A stretch of 23,631 nucleotides of DNA. It comes from a virus. Position 1 is the first letter of the stretch; the number at the start of each line of letters is the position of its first letter. Shown here in pieces: positions 1 to 6,490 of the stretch. Both the position numbers and the translations under genes were made by a program. The stretch covers positions 1 through 23,631 of IMG/VR virus record IMGVR_UViG_3300006735_000267; one strand, 5' to 3'. The notes below the pieces were generated by a model that searched no databases, was not told the DNA's origin, and worked only from the letters and a program-made list of their open reading frames with translations.

Positions 1-62
1 CTGCGTAGGGCAGGCTTAGTGTAGTTGCCTGCTTCATTGACCTTGCTCTTCTTCTCAGCCAC
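1..62 (-). CDS. Partial small conserved phage protein (KSKVNEAGNYTKP type), cut by the window edge
   Basis: Only the first 20 codons lie in the window. They start at a GTG (62-60) preceded by GAGG six bases upstream and read MAEKKSKVNEAGNYTKPALR, open to base 1. The start overlaps the end of the preceding gene by 8 bases, in keeping with the coupled junctions of this operon. The stretch KVNEAGNYTKP is one I recall from a family of small basic proteins in marine and other tailed phages, which usually continue with a GQWSARKAQ-like segment; that continuation lies outside the window, so the family call is from memory and partial. Function is unknown. An ATG at 36-34 in another frame is less likely because it has no recognisable product. 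Confidence 0.6.
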   Translation of the reverse strand, partial: MAEKKSKVNEAGNYTKPALR

Positions 63-486
63 TCTTTGCCTCGATAACTACAGGTTCGTGATCTGCAACA
101 ACTTCCTCCGCGTTAAAGTAGTCACCACGGAGTTTCTTTGTTTCTCGTTTAACTTGTACTAACGCAGTTACAATATCTGTGTAGGCGTCTTGTGGTCTCC
201 CCTCTACAGAGTTCTTAGTCGCAAGGATCGTAAAGTTAAGCTCATGCCATGCCCTAAGCTCTTGAGCCACGATAGGAGTGATACGACCTTCCATAAGAGC
301 GGCCATGATGGTACACCCAAAGCTAACCAGATCATCGTATTCCTTGATAGGGTGAGCCTTAATAAACTCGGCTATCTCCTTACGCTTATCCTTCGGGACC
401 AGCATGAGCCATGAAGAATAATCAGCTCCCGGTGAGGGGGCTGCTCTACTTGGGCGGGGCTGCGAACCACGATTTCTACGAGCCAT
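55..486 (-). CDS. Hypothetical protein with a basic, Pro-rich N-terminus
   Basis: A 143-residue protein. Residues 1-20 are basic and rich in Arg, Ser and Pro and look disordered; the rest looks alpha-helical, with IAEFIKAH and a segment ITPIVAQELRAWHELNF that resembles the helix pattern of small phage packaging or DNA-associated proteins. I do not recognise the family with certainty. The start ATG overlaps the upstream stop (TAATG) and has GGAG seven bases before it. It sits between a possible HTH protein and the small KVNEAGNYTKP protein in the leftward operon that begins at the excisionase-like gene. A small terminase-type or regulatory role is possible but is only a guess. Confidence 0.8.
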   Translation of the reverse strand: MARRNRGSQPRPSRAAPSPGADYSSWLMLVPKDKRKEIAEFIKAHPIKEYDDLVSFGCTIMAALMEGRITPIVAQELRAWHELNFTILATKNSVEGRPQDAYTDIVTALVQVKRETKKLRGDYFNAEEVVADHEPVVIEAKSG

Positions 487-1244
487 TAGCGTTCTCCAGT
501 TCTGTAAAGACGACAGTCCTTTGTTAATCTCATACGCTTTGGTGATGAATAAATCAAGTAGGAAACATACGACGGGTTGGTTAGAAGAAGTTTTGCTTGT
601 GTATTATTAAGACGAAACGGGTTTCGTTTTAGTGTAGTTACGATAGCAGCACGATTCTGGAGAGGCAGTCGCATAATGTTTACAGGATAGACCGCTTTAT
701 TAAAGTTGGTCCCTGATGCCCACAGTAGGTACTGTGGCATCTCTGTCAGCCCTGTGATACCATCGGCCATCCGTCTTAGAACCTCGGCCTCCGTTGTCTT
801 CATCCCCTCGGCGATCTCTTCAACTGTAAAGCCCATCCCGTAGAGGAGAACGACGTACAGGTTCTTCAGATACTGTGGTGGCCCACGGTAGCGAGAGCAC
901 AAGTCTACGTTGGTGATCTCATACGGTGATGGAATCAAGTGATGCCTAAACGATGGGTATATCGCGGTGGGCCAATCTGAAGGAGATACAAGGCACCGAG
1001 GTGAGACTACCCAGTCTTTGACCACGGGAGTATTCTTAATCCAGTCAAGAATACTTTTTGTGGGCCTATCGTCTTGTGGGGTAGTCCAAGTAAATGTTTT
1101 CCCCCGTACCCTTGTGATACCAGAAACCATCTTGGGCCAACTCTTGCACGCTGGATACTTTTCCGTATAGAACAGGTGAAGTGCCATAACGTGCGGGCTC
1201 TTGGCATAGTCGCTGGAAAGGAACCTGTATTGTTTAAGCTCCAT
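486..1244 (-). CDS. Hypothetical protein with a possible helix-turn-helix segment
   Basis: About 252 residues from the ATG at 1244-1242. An in-frame TTG two codons earlier is an alternative. The start lies inside the last codons of the primase-helicase gene, an 11-base overlap that suggests translational coupling. Around residues 130-165 the sequence GMGFTVEEIAEGMKTTEAEV has the spacing of a helix-turn-helix of the sigma region 4 / small-terminase kind (hydrophobic positions, EIA, then a second helix with V). N-terminal residues are rich in aromatic and basic residues. No catalytic motif is visible. It could be a DNA-binding regulator or packaging-associated protein; the family was not recognised. 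Confidence 0.8.
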   Translation of the reverse strand: MELKQYRFLSSDYAKSPHVMALHLFYTEKYPACKSWPKMVSGITRVRGKTFTWTTPQDDRPTKSILDWIKNTPVVKDWVVSPRCLVSPSDWPTAIYPSFRHHLIPSPYEITNVDLCSRYRGPPQYLKNLYVVLLYGMGFTVEEIAEGMKTTEAEVLRRMADGITGLTEMPQYLLWASGTNFNKAVYPVNIMRLPLQNRAAIVTTLKRNPFRLNNTQAKLLLTNPSYVSYLIYSSPKRMRLTKDCRLYRTGER

Positions 1245-3705
1245 CGTCAACGACCTTTAAGTGCATAAAGGTATTGGGGGCACTGTCTTTTGAAAGCCCG
1301 ATGCCTAGCCATGACTTGACAACCGCGCCTTTTACCCGCTTTGGCTTTGACTGGTAGCCACGTTCTTTTAGCTGACGGTTGAACAGCCGGTAGTTCTGTG
1401 GGCGTTGACGTAACTCGTCACACCACTGAGCATAGACAAGATAGAGATCTTTCATGCCAACGTACTGTGCCTCACCCAGAAGACACATCTCAGCCATAAA
1501 GTCTGCGAGCACGTCCATCTCTTCGCGGTATGCACCTGTAGCGAGGGTCACCTTCTCTGGTGCGTCGAGTCCGTTTTGTTGCCACGCCATGCAGCCTTCA
1601 ACCATCTTGGCTAGAATGCCCGGAGCCTCTTCTTTCAGCTTGTCCAAGAAGAAGGGGTCTTTCTTATGTGCAGGAATCTGTCGGTTCCAAGGGATACGGA
1701 GCACACGTCGCCAGATGCCTTCGTCGTTGCCCTTGATGATCGGACGGTGGTTTGCTGCAATACAAAGTTTGTGCGTAGGCATGAACTGATAGAAGTCCTG
1801 ACGCATCCTACGCGCCCTCACGGGGTCACTACCCGTCAACTGCTTGATGAGCGCCTCAGCGAACGGCTTGCCCTTCTCTACTTCGGAGTTAGCTACGAAG
1901 CGTGCGCCCTCTAGATCGGCCACCTCTGTAGGGTGGGACTCTCCGGTCTTGGCTAGAAGCAGGCCCGGAGCACCTTGGATAGCGTACTCACCCAAGATGT
2001 GCATCATCATGAGTAGGGCAGTTGTCTTACCATTACTGCCGGTACCCTCAAGAAATAGTAGTACCTGCTCGGTAACCATGCCTGTAAGGCAGTAACCAAA
2101 GAACCTGTGAATAAAGTCCACCACATCTTGATCCTCTTCCATGGCATAAAGTAAGAACTCTTCCCATAAAGGACATGTGGCATTGGGATCGTACTTTACA
2201 GGGCTCTTTTTCGTAATGTAGTCTGTCCGGTCATGGTCCTGTAGCTTACCTGTCCGAAGGTCGAGAGTCCCGTTGGCAACATTAAAAAGCCAAGGGTCAG
2301 CGTCCAAGCGATGTGACTCAATTGCTACCTCTTTTTCGGTTGACGCTAGCCTAATCATAGAGTTAATCGCTCTTGCGCTCTCACTAGAGAGGGCGTGACG
2401 CCGAATGGCTTTCTTGAGAGCTTTACCTGTAGCAGCAGCAACCTCATCAAATATAGTAGAAACCACTGCTTTCGCTCGCCGGTCTATCTCGCCATCCGTA
2501 TCTTTCTTCCAATGAGAGTCCCGGTATACATACCATGCCCCGTGAGTAGGGCAGTAAAGGAGTTCATTCTGATGCCAACGTACCAACCGCTTTGCATTTC
2601 CGAGATCAGTGAGATTCGGAGAGTCCATCGTAGACGCAGCCAGCGTAACAATACCGGAGTCGAAGGGTTCGCCAGCAAGCTCTTGCAGGTTCTTCCAGCC
2701 GAGATGCTTACCAGCGTCGTTCTTCTCTGCACCTTTGCAGTTCTCATGAAGGCATCCGGCTGCAATACCCCCGTCATTGAACTGGACGATGTACGCACTC
2801 CTATCTGTGTGACTTGCGTCCCAAGGACAAACATCAAAGACCCATCGTCTCCCCTTTCCTTTCCATTGGACGGGATCACCAAGTTGCGGGAAGTGCTTAG
2901 CAATCCAAGTGTCAAGTCGGTCGAACGAATCTGAGACTAAGGAGTCGAAGATCGGATTGCTGTTGTCTTTAGTAGAAGCCTCTCCGAGGATGCCCGTTAG
3001 CTGCTGCGTTGAAACTGGGGCCAGAACTTCTGCCGGATTCAACAGCTTAGCTTCGCGCCATGGCCTTGCTGCGTCATTGTCACCTTTACGAGGCCACGTT
3101 CCGTACACCTTCCAGATTCTACTGGGGTTAAATACCGTGCGGTCTACTGTCGCTCCGTCAGTATCGAACATTTGCCCGAGGTGTACCAAAAAATCACTAA
3201 TTACTTCGGAAGTAACCCCCGAAACGCGGTAAAGGAGGTGGTATCCGTTGCCGGAATCGCCCAGTAGTGGGGACGGGAACCCTTCGTTGGTGAGATAACG
3301 TAGAACCTGCTGGCAAACTAGCTTACCATCGTTCTTCTCCTCGACGGTTGCGGACAATCCGGCCTTTCGGGTGGGGTCGATGTCGATGAGTAGCCACCGA
3401 ATCTCCTCGATGTCGGAATCTTTGGCGGATTTGCCCCGTGATCCCACAGTGAGAGTGTTCAGGTTCTGGGTCTTACGGCTTTCCTTTATAGGGTTAGGGG
3501 TGAAGTAGACTCCCTTCGCCCCTTGGTCCGATAATGAAGCGGCGGCTTGGGACAAAAGTCCAATGTCGTTGAAGAATCCACTGAATGTGCGCTTGATTCC
3601 GTCATCGCACGGGACAGAAAGGGCTCGGAGTTCAACTATTGTCCCGGATTCAACAATAGCCCGGAATGCCGCCTCGATGGCAGCAACATCTGCTGTGTAT
3701 TTCAC
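1234..3705 (-). CDS. PrimPol / superfamily 3 primase-helicase (D5-like)
   Basis: An 823-residue replication protein that would make primers and unwind DNA at the origin. The N-terminal archaeo-eukaryotic primase (PrimPol) domain shows IDID (107-110) as the metal-binding acidic motif, SGNGYHLLYR (151-160) with the conserved His, and SRIWKVYGTWPRKGDN (195-210). A Cys/His cluster follows (C293, H299, C318, H320, C323). The C-terminal D5_N/SF3 helicase has Walker A GTGSNGKTT (554-562), a Walker B-like ARFVANSEVEKGK (601-613), the sensor HKLCIAANHRP (645-655) and the Arg-finger region GIWRRVLRIPW (663-673). Translation starts at GTG with AGGAG five to six bases upstream; this Shine-Dalgarno overlaps the stop of the HTH gene. 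It lies next to the iteron-like region, as expected for an origin-associated initiator or helicase. Complete and of usual length for the family. Confidence 0.95.
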   Translation of the reverse strand: MKYTADVAAIEAAFRAIVESGTIVELRALSVPCDDGIKRTFSGFFNDIGLLSQAAASLSDQGAKGVYFTPNPIKESRKTQNLNTLTVGSRGKSAKDSDIEEIRWLLIDIDPTRKAGLSATVEEKNDGKLVCQQVLRYLTNEGFPSPLLGDSGNGYHLLYRVSGVTSEVISDFLVHLGQMFDTDGATVDRTVFNPSRIWKVYGTWPRKGDNDAARPWREAKLLNPAEVLAPVSTQQLTGILGEASTKDNSNPIFDSLVSDSFDRLDTWIAKHFPQLGDPVQWKGKGRRWVFDVCPWDASHTDRSAYIVQFNDGGIAAGCLHENCKGAEKNDAGKHLGWKNLQELAGEPFDSGIVTLAASTMDSPNLTDLGNAKRLVRWHQNELLYCPTHGAWYVYRDSHWKKDTDGEIDRRAKAVVSTIFDEVAAATGKALKKAIRRHALSSESARAINSMIRLASTEKEVAIESHRLDADPWLFNVANGTLDLRTGKLQDHDRTDYITKKSPVKYDPNATCPLWEEFLLYAMEEDQDVVDFIHRFFGYCLTGMVTEQVLLFLEGTGSNGKTTALLMMMHILGEYAIQGAPGLLLAKTGESHPTEVADLEGARFVANSEVEKGKPFAEALIKQLTGSDPVRARRMRQDFYQFMPTHKLCIAANHRPIIKGNDEGIWRRVLRIPWNRQIPAHKKDPFFLDKLKEEAPGILAKMVEGCMAWQQNGLDAPEKVTLATGAYREEMDVLADFMAEMCLLGEAQYVGMKDLYLVYAQWCDELRQRPQNYRLFNRQLKERGYQSKPKRVKGAVVKSWLGIGLSKDSAPNTFMHLKVVDDGA

Positions 3706-3713
3706 GTTAACTC

Positions 3714-3935
3714 CTAGAACAGTGTAGTGTGGTCAGGCTTACCAGTGGAAGGGCTAGCGGTATTGCCCTCTCGCAGTAACTGATCTAACGCATAACGTGA
3801 GATCCGCATCTGACGACCTACCTTAGCTGCACTAAGGTCTCCTTTTTTAATTAATCGCTGTACTGTTCGCTCACTCACGTTTAGGAACTTAGCTACTTCT
3901 GGTATTGTGAACAACGGGTTGTCAACTTCATTCAT
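3714..3935 (-). CDS. Small excisionase-family (MerR-like HTH_17) DNA-binding protein
   Basis: A 73-residue protein with a classic excisionase/HTH_17 domain: LFTIPEVAKFLNVSERTVQR, then LIKKGDLSAAKVGRQMRISR and a YALDQLL helix, ending in a short polar tail. Such domains bind DNA as the winged-helix part of excisionases, plasmid replication accessory proteins and small regulators. I chose the ATG at 3935 because GGAGG lies five bases upstream; a GTG two codons earlier is too close to that site. It is directly upstream of and coupled to the primase-helicase (its TAG overlaps that gene's Shine-Dalgarno). No integrase is visible in the window. Its position beside 12 copies of TGTAACCA/G makes it the leading candidate to bind them, as an origin-binding or autoregulatory protein; this is inference. 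Confidence 0.9.
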   Translation of the reverse strand: MNEVDNPLFTIPEVAKFLNVSERTVQRLIKKGDLSAAKVGRQMRISRYALDQLLREGNTASPSTGKPDHTTLF

Positions 3936-4000
3936 ACTCACCTCCGGTCAACGGGTAACATACATGACAGAAGACGACAAGAGACGACATGCAGAAAATG

Positions 4001-4294
4001 TGTAACCAAACGTAACCAAATGTAACCAAACTTGGTTACACTTTATCTAGGCTTCTACCTTACTTATAAGCAAATGTAACCGTGTAACCGTTTTTTCTCC
4101 TATAGTAGGTGTATAGCGTTTTTATATTGCTTATAAGAACTGGGTTTTTATTAAAAAAGACTATGTACTCTATTAAGGAAAAATGGTTACATGGTTACAA
4201 AGACACACAAACGCTTCATAAGCTAGGGCTAACCCCTACAATGAGTGTAACCAAAAGTGTAACCAAATGTAACCATAATTGTGTTTTGGTTACA
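4001..4294. repeat. Iteron-like array: 12 copies of TGTAACC(A/G) in both orientations
   Basis: Direct copies start at 4001, 4011, 4021 (exact 10-base tandem of YGTAACCAAA), 4075 and 4083 (8-base tandem TGTAACCG), 4246, 4258 and 4268. Inverted copies (TGGTTACA) occupy 4033-4040, 4184-4191, 4192-4199 and 4287-4294. Eleven copies have TGTAACC and one has CGTAACC. The 10-base phasing of the first cluster would put bound proteins on one face of the helix. Single copies of the octamer do occur in genes elsewhere in the window; the clustering is what stands out. Confidence 0.9.
4063..4137. repeat. 11-bp inverted repeat flanking an AT-rich stretch
   Basis: CTTATAAGCAA (4063-4073) is matched by its exact reverse complement TTGCTTATAAG (4127-4137), 53 bases apart. 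Each arm also contains the self-complementary CTTATAAG. The interval holds two TGTAACCG copies, a six-T run and a TATAGT/TATAGC-rich stretch. It could be a DNA-unwinding element or a pair of regulator sites. Confidence 0.65.
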
Positions 4295-4473
4295 AACGAG
4301 GTTGGAACTGGACTATCAGCAGAAGGGCTCCTCGCATAGAGCACGCGCCCCTACCCGCTGCTGTATCCAAATAGAGAGTCTGGTAGCAGGTGGCTCGAAA
4401 ATCGAACTATGCCTTGAGGTTGCAAAAAATTGACATCGTGTTGAGCAGAGGTGTGCGGAAGCAACACCATACG

Positions 4474-4532
4474 CCCCCGCCGGGGATGCCCCCGCTGCCC
4501 CCGCCAGCTCCCCACGCGCATACACCCCCACG
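4474..4532. other. C-rich (+) / G-rich (-) tract with three CCCCCGC repeats
   Basis: CCCCCGC occurs at 4474-4480, 4489-4495 and 4498-4504, followed by CCCC near 4510 and CCCCC near 4526. The minus strand therefore has five runs of four to five G within about 60 bases and could form a G-quadruplex. The base composition contrasts sharply with the AT-rich stretch 300 bases to the left. No gene is supported here. Confidence 0.6.
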
Positions 4533-4585
4533 GACCATGCATATCACGCAACACACCAAACGCTAGACGCACCAAACCCCCCGAC

Positions 4586-4604
4586 AAAAGAAGGCCTCTC
4601 TTTT
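4586..4604 (-). terminator. Weak candidate terminator for the 4644-5631 leftward unit
   Basis: Downstream of the stop at 4644 the leftward transcript can form a 6-bp A/T stem (AAAAGA with TCTTTT, loop GAGGCCT) whose 3' arm is U-rich. The stem is short and A/T only, so this is a weak call. A TAGTCT/AGACTA inverted repeat (4616-4638) lies just before it. Confidence 0.3.
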
Positions 4605-4643
4605 ATCGAAGGGTCTAGTCTATTCGGCTATGAGACTACGCGG

Positions 4644-5063
4644 CTATAGGTCGTCCTTATGATTCCATGACCAGCCCATACCCGCGCCATTACATCGGCC
4701 ACATTCTTCTTTATAGTCGCGCCCACTATCAAACCCAAGTACACCAGTCGCGCCGCAATCGGTACATGCAAAGATAGACAACGACGTGAAGCCCGATTCC
4801 ATATGACCCAACACGTCTAGCCTACTACCGGCAGGTGTAAGTAGACTACCCGCTAGCGGTGCGGCTACCATGAAACGATGTTTCAGTTGTTCATGTTTCA
4901 GCGCTTTGGAAAGCGTATCGATCATCTTATCATTACGCGTTGAAAGGTTACGCAACCGTTCAATCTCGTCTAACATATGACCCTGGTCCTTATACTGAAC
5001 CCAAGCCATAAACATAGCGAGCACTGAACAGATGATAACAACGGCAATAGTTGGGTCTACCAT
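4644..5063 (-). CDS. Membrane-anchored protein with coiled coil and DnaJ-type zinc motif
   Basis: A 139-residue protein with three visible parts: a single N-terminal transmembrane segment (about residues 5-22, TIAVVIICSVLAMFMAW), a charged helical or coiled-coil stretch (28-62), and a C-terminal zinc site with C100, C103, C121 and C124 in CTDCGATG and CGRCNGAG. The last two blocks are the CxxCxGxG-like repeats of DnaJ zinc fingers, here without a J domain. It would sit in the inner membrane with the zinc module on one face; topology was not determined. It is the last gene of a three-gene leftward unit and overlaps the upstream gene by 7 bases. Function is unknown; a spanin-like or host-interaction role would be speculation. 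Confidence 0.8.
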   Translation of the reverse strand: MVDPTIAVVIICSVLAMFMAWVQYKDQGHMLDEIERLRNLSTRNDKMIDTLSKALKHEQLKHRFMVAAPLAGSLLTPAGSRLDVLGHMESGFTSLSIFACTDCGATGVLGFDSGRDYKEECGRCNGAGMGWSWNHKDDL

Positions 5064-5422
5064 ACGTCACCCCCGAACACTTCCGCCGCGTTGTCTAGGG
5101 CGTCCTGTTGGTCCATCAACCACGCTTCCATGTTGAGGTTTATCTGGGCACGCCACCCGATATGCTCCCATGCATCCGCGCACGTCACGTTTCGAAAGTC
5201 GCCGCCGGTTTCTTGTAGCTTGGCAAGGTAATCCGTCGCCCCCTTTATCTCCTCGGGGTTCGTCTTATAGAACCTGCAATCCGTTACAAAGAATATCGCC
5301 GCGCGCAATACCATCCCCGCAAGTCTAGGGTGCATGTCTACGCTATAGATTACGCACTTCTCGCGTAGTGCCTCAATCTTTGCCATTGCTTCCATGTGTG
5401 CTAGCTCTTGTGATTCTGTCAT
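5057..5422 (-). CDS. Hypothetical protein
   Basis: A 121-residue, mainly helical protein. The start ATG overlaps the stop of the upstream gene (TAATG) and GGGGGA precedes it. The N-terminal half is amphipathic (SQELAHMEAMAKIEALREK). A central block AAIFFVTDCRFY contains one of three scattered cysteines, and the C-terminus is rich in Trp, Asp and Ala. No signal peptide, membrane segment or catalytic motif was recognised. Its coupling to the membrane-zinc protein downstream suggests a shared accessory role. Confidence 0.75.
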   Translation of the reverse strand: MTESQELAHMEAMAKIEALREKCVIYSVDMHPRLAGMVLRAAIFFVTDCRFYKTNPEEIKGATDYLAKLQETGGDFRNVTCADAWEHIGWRAQINLNMEAWLMDQQDALDNAAEVFGGDVW

Positions 5423-5631
5423 TATCTTCCCCCTTCATGTGCTGTCATTGCCCGCGCGGTGTCTACCGCGTCTTCTATGTCATCGGTGAAATACGTCTTC
5501 ATGTTCTTGTCGTCTTCGGTTTCTTTGGCGGTGAAGCCCACGGGCGACACCATGAACTCATCCCATGTATTATTGAACCAGATATTAAACTTCCCAATCG
5601 TCTTTACTTTACGCAATGTCTTCATCCTCAT
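5422..5631 (-). CDS. Hypothetical small protein
   Basis: A 69-residue protein, first in a three-gene leftward unit. The N-terminus is basic (MRMKTLRKVK) and the C-terminal half is acidic and polar (YFTDDIEDAVDTARAM). There is no clear Shine-Dalgarno before the ATG at 5631; instead the leader contains CAACAACG (about 5642-5635), as at other leftward transcript starts in this window. ATG at 5625 is an alternative start. A promoter lies just upstream at 5652-5679. Family not recognised. Confidence 0.7.
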   Translation of the reverse strand: MRMKTLRKVKTIGKFNIWFNNTWDEFMVSPVGFTAKETEDDKNMKTYFTDDIEDAVDTARAMTAHEGGR

Positions 5632-5651
5632 CGGCGTTGTTGCCTACTTAC

Positions 5652-5679
5652 ATAGTAACACAACGGGTAGCGTTGACAA
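5652..5679 (-). promoter_or_regulatory. Sigma70-type promoter for the 5631-4644 leftward unit
   Basis: On the minus strand TTGTCA (5679-5674) is followed after 16 bases by TACTAT (5657-5652), 20 bases before the ATG. The spacer carries CGCTACCCGTT, the reverse complement of the ACGGGTAGC motif shared with other intergenic regions. The 22 bases 5651-5672 match 6351-6372 at 18 positions. Confidence 0.6.
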
Positions 5680-5680
5680 C

Positions 5681-5717
5681 ATAAAAGGAAAGGCCGCCCC
5701 GATTATTCGGGACGACC
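5681..5717 (-). terminator. Rho-independent terminator after the 5776-6300 gene
   Basis: On the minus strand an 11-bp stem (5717-5707 with 5702-5692, two G-U pairs, loop ATAA) is followed by TTTCCTTTTAT. It lies 59 bases beyond the stop at 5776 and just before the next leftward promoter, separating the two units. Confidence 0.8.
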
Positions 5718-5775
5718 TAGAGCGACGTTCACAAGAACAGACAAGATAAGTAACGCCGCGAACACGGCGCACACT

Positions 5776-6300
5776 TTAAGTCCAGCGAATAGACACGCGG
5801 CTTGCGTCATACGCTCGCCCCTTTGTCGCGCGGTGGTGCTCTGCTACGGTGGCGGTGTTCCCTTTCATACCGATGAGGTAGCCCTTTACGCTGTCATCAA
5901 TAAACACCTTGATTCGACCCTGCGCGGCTAGCCCACTCGTTAGCATCTGCGCGTGTGCTGTTACCTGCACGGGTACTGGAGCGGGTACTGGAGCGGGTAC
6001 CAGAATATCGGGCACGGGTTCAGGAGGTAGAGATTCGGGCGGTACATCTTGTGCGGTGTCTTGTGCTTTGACAACACCTTGTACCCATTCCCACGCGGCT
6101 AGCAATGTGGCCCCGTCTTCTACTTTCATGAACACTTCACTACCTTTTAGCTGATAGGTCGCTTCGGTGTTCGGGTTGTACTTGTTGACATATAGCGTGC
6201 CCTTTGTCTTGTGCTTGACAATCGCTAGTTGGAAATCGTCACTTGTTGCGACGGTTTCATAATCGTTGTTTTTTGGTGCTCGTTTCTTTTGACCAAACAT
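5776..6300 (-). CDS. Hypothetical protein with a Pro-rich VPAPVPAPVPV linker
   Basis: A 174-residue, single-gene leftward unit with its own promoter and terminator. An N-terminal segment of about 80 residues (basic start, then beta-rich KTKGTLYVNKYNP) is joined by a Pro/Glu/Val linker (about 88-112, PPESLPPEPVPD then repeated VPAP) to a C-terminal segment of about 60 residues with GRIKVFIDDSVKGYLIGMKG that looks like a small beta-barrel. The linker is encoded by a 12-base tandem repeat. No family was recognised; two small binding modules on a stiff linker is a reasonable reading. No strong Shine-Dalgarno is present; the leader contains ACAACAACAACG. Confidence 0.75.
   Translation of the reverse strand: MFGQKKRAPKNNDYETVATSDDFQLAIVKHKTKGTLYVNKYNPNTEATYQLKGSEVFMKVEDGATLLAAWEWVQGVVKAQDTAQDVPPESLPPEPVPDILVPAPVPAPVPVQVTAHAQMLTSGLAAQGRIKVFIDDSVKGYLIGMKGNTATVAEHHRATKGRAYDASRVSIRWT
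5971..6000. repeat. 12-base tandem repeat inside the Pro-rich linker
   Basis: GGGTACTGGAGC is repeated at 5971-5982 and 5983-5994 and partly at 5995-6000. On the coding (minus) strand each unit adds APVP to the linker. Such arrays can change length by slippage. Confidence 0.8.
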
Positions 6301-6348
6301 ATCTCACTCTCGTTGTTGTTGTTGTGTCGAGGTAGCCCCGACGAGAAC

Positions 6349-6376
6349 AACATAGCACCCCGACGGGTAGCGGCAA
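6349..6376 (-). promoter_or_regulatory. Candidate promoter for the 5776-6300 gene
   Basis: On the minus strand TTGCCG (6376-6371) and TATGTT (6354-6349) are 16 bases apart. The spacer carries the same CTACCCGT element as the 5652-5679 promoter. The -35 box is poor, so the call rests partly on the match between the two regions. Confidence 0.45.
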
Positions 6377-6388
6377 CCCATCGTGCAA

Positions 6389-6401
6389 CACTTGACAAGT
6401 G
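6389..6401. promoter_or_regulatory. Palindromic operator-like site CACTTGACAAGTG
   Basis: Perfect 6-bp arms (CACTTG/CAAGTG) around a central A lie just upstream of the promoter at 6349-6376. A second TTGACA follows at 6403-6408. Two direct TTGACA-type boxes about 11 bases apart also occur upstream of the 7518 and 10434 genes, there on the minus strand, so these may be regulator sites rather than only -35 boxes. Confidence 0.4.
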
Positions 6402-6430
6402 CTTGACATTTCGGTGCGCCCCTCCCCCTG

Positions 6431-6457
6431 ACGCATGCACGCATGCACGCACGCACG
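6431..6457. repeat. 27-nt alternating purine-pyrimidine tract (ACGC/ATGC repeats)
   Basis: From A6431 to G6457 every step alternates purine and pyrimidine, made of ACGC and ATGC tetramers, followed by two GGACGCAC-like units to about 6470. Such tracts are prone to left-handed Z-DNA under negative supercoiling. It lies between the palindrome and the leftward terminator; no gene is supported here. Confidence 0.75.
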
Positions 6458-6490
6458 GACGCACGGACGCGAGTACGCGGAACCGCGAAC

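Larger units (their letters stand above)
3936..4643. other. Non-coding region with origin-like architecture
   Basis: About 700 bases with no convincing gene between two leftward units. It contains, in order: an ACGGGTAAC motif (3951-3959), two AGACGACA-type boxes (about 3971-3990), the TGTAACC repeat clusters (4001-4294), a pair of inverted CTTATAAGCAA arms around an AT-rich stretch (4063-4137), a C-rich/G-rich tract (4474-4532) and a weak A/T-stem hairpin (4586-4604). Reading frames exist here but cross the repeats and show no family features. Repeats, an AT-rich unwinding-like segment and an adjacent initiator-type gene together suggest a replication origin; a regulatory region with many operators is the main alternative. 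Confidence 0.55.

Noticed and set aside
3714-3935. Excisionase gene as evidence of a temperate phage
   Set aside because: HTH_17 domains are also found in replication and regulatory proteins; no integrase, attachment site or repressor is visible here, and the PolA Phe suggests a virulent lifestyle.
4001-4294. CRISPR array
   Set aside because: The repeats are only 8-10 bases, occur in both orientations and have irregular spacing; no Cas genes are present apart from a RecB-like nuclease of ordinary phage type.
4109-4339. A 76-codon rightward frame crossing the TGTAACC repeats
   Set aside because: It runs through two repeat clusters, has no ribosome site and its repeated Ser-Val-Thr-Lys stretch is a product of the repeats; regulatory DNA explains it better.
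4325-4425. tRNA-like fragments (GTTCGATTTTCGA and a GCGAGG/CCTCGT stem) on the minus strand
   Set aside because: No complete cloverleaf: the T-arm stem does not pair, and the stem-to-stem distance is about 40 rather than about 65 bases.
4316-4587. Two overlapping leftward frames of 71-78 codons
   Set aside because: They lie in the C/G-rich tract, have Gly/Arg-rich low-complexity translations and no ribosome site or coupling.
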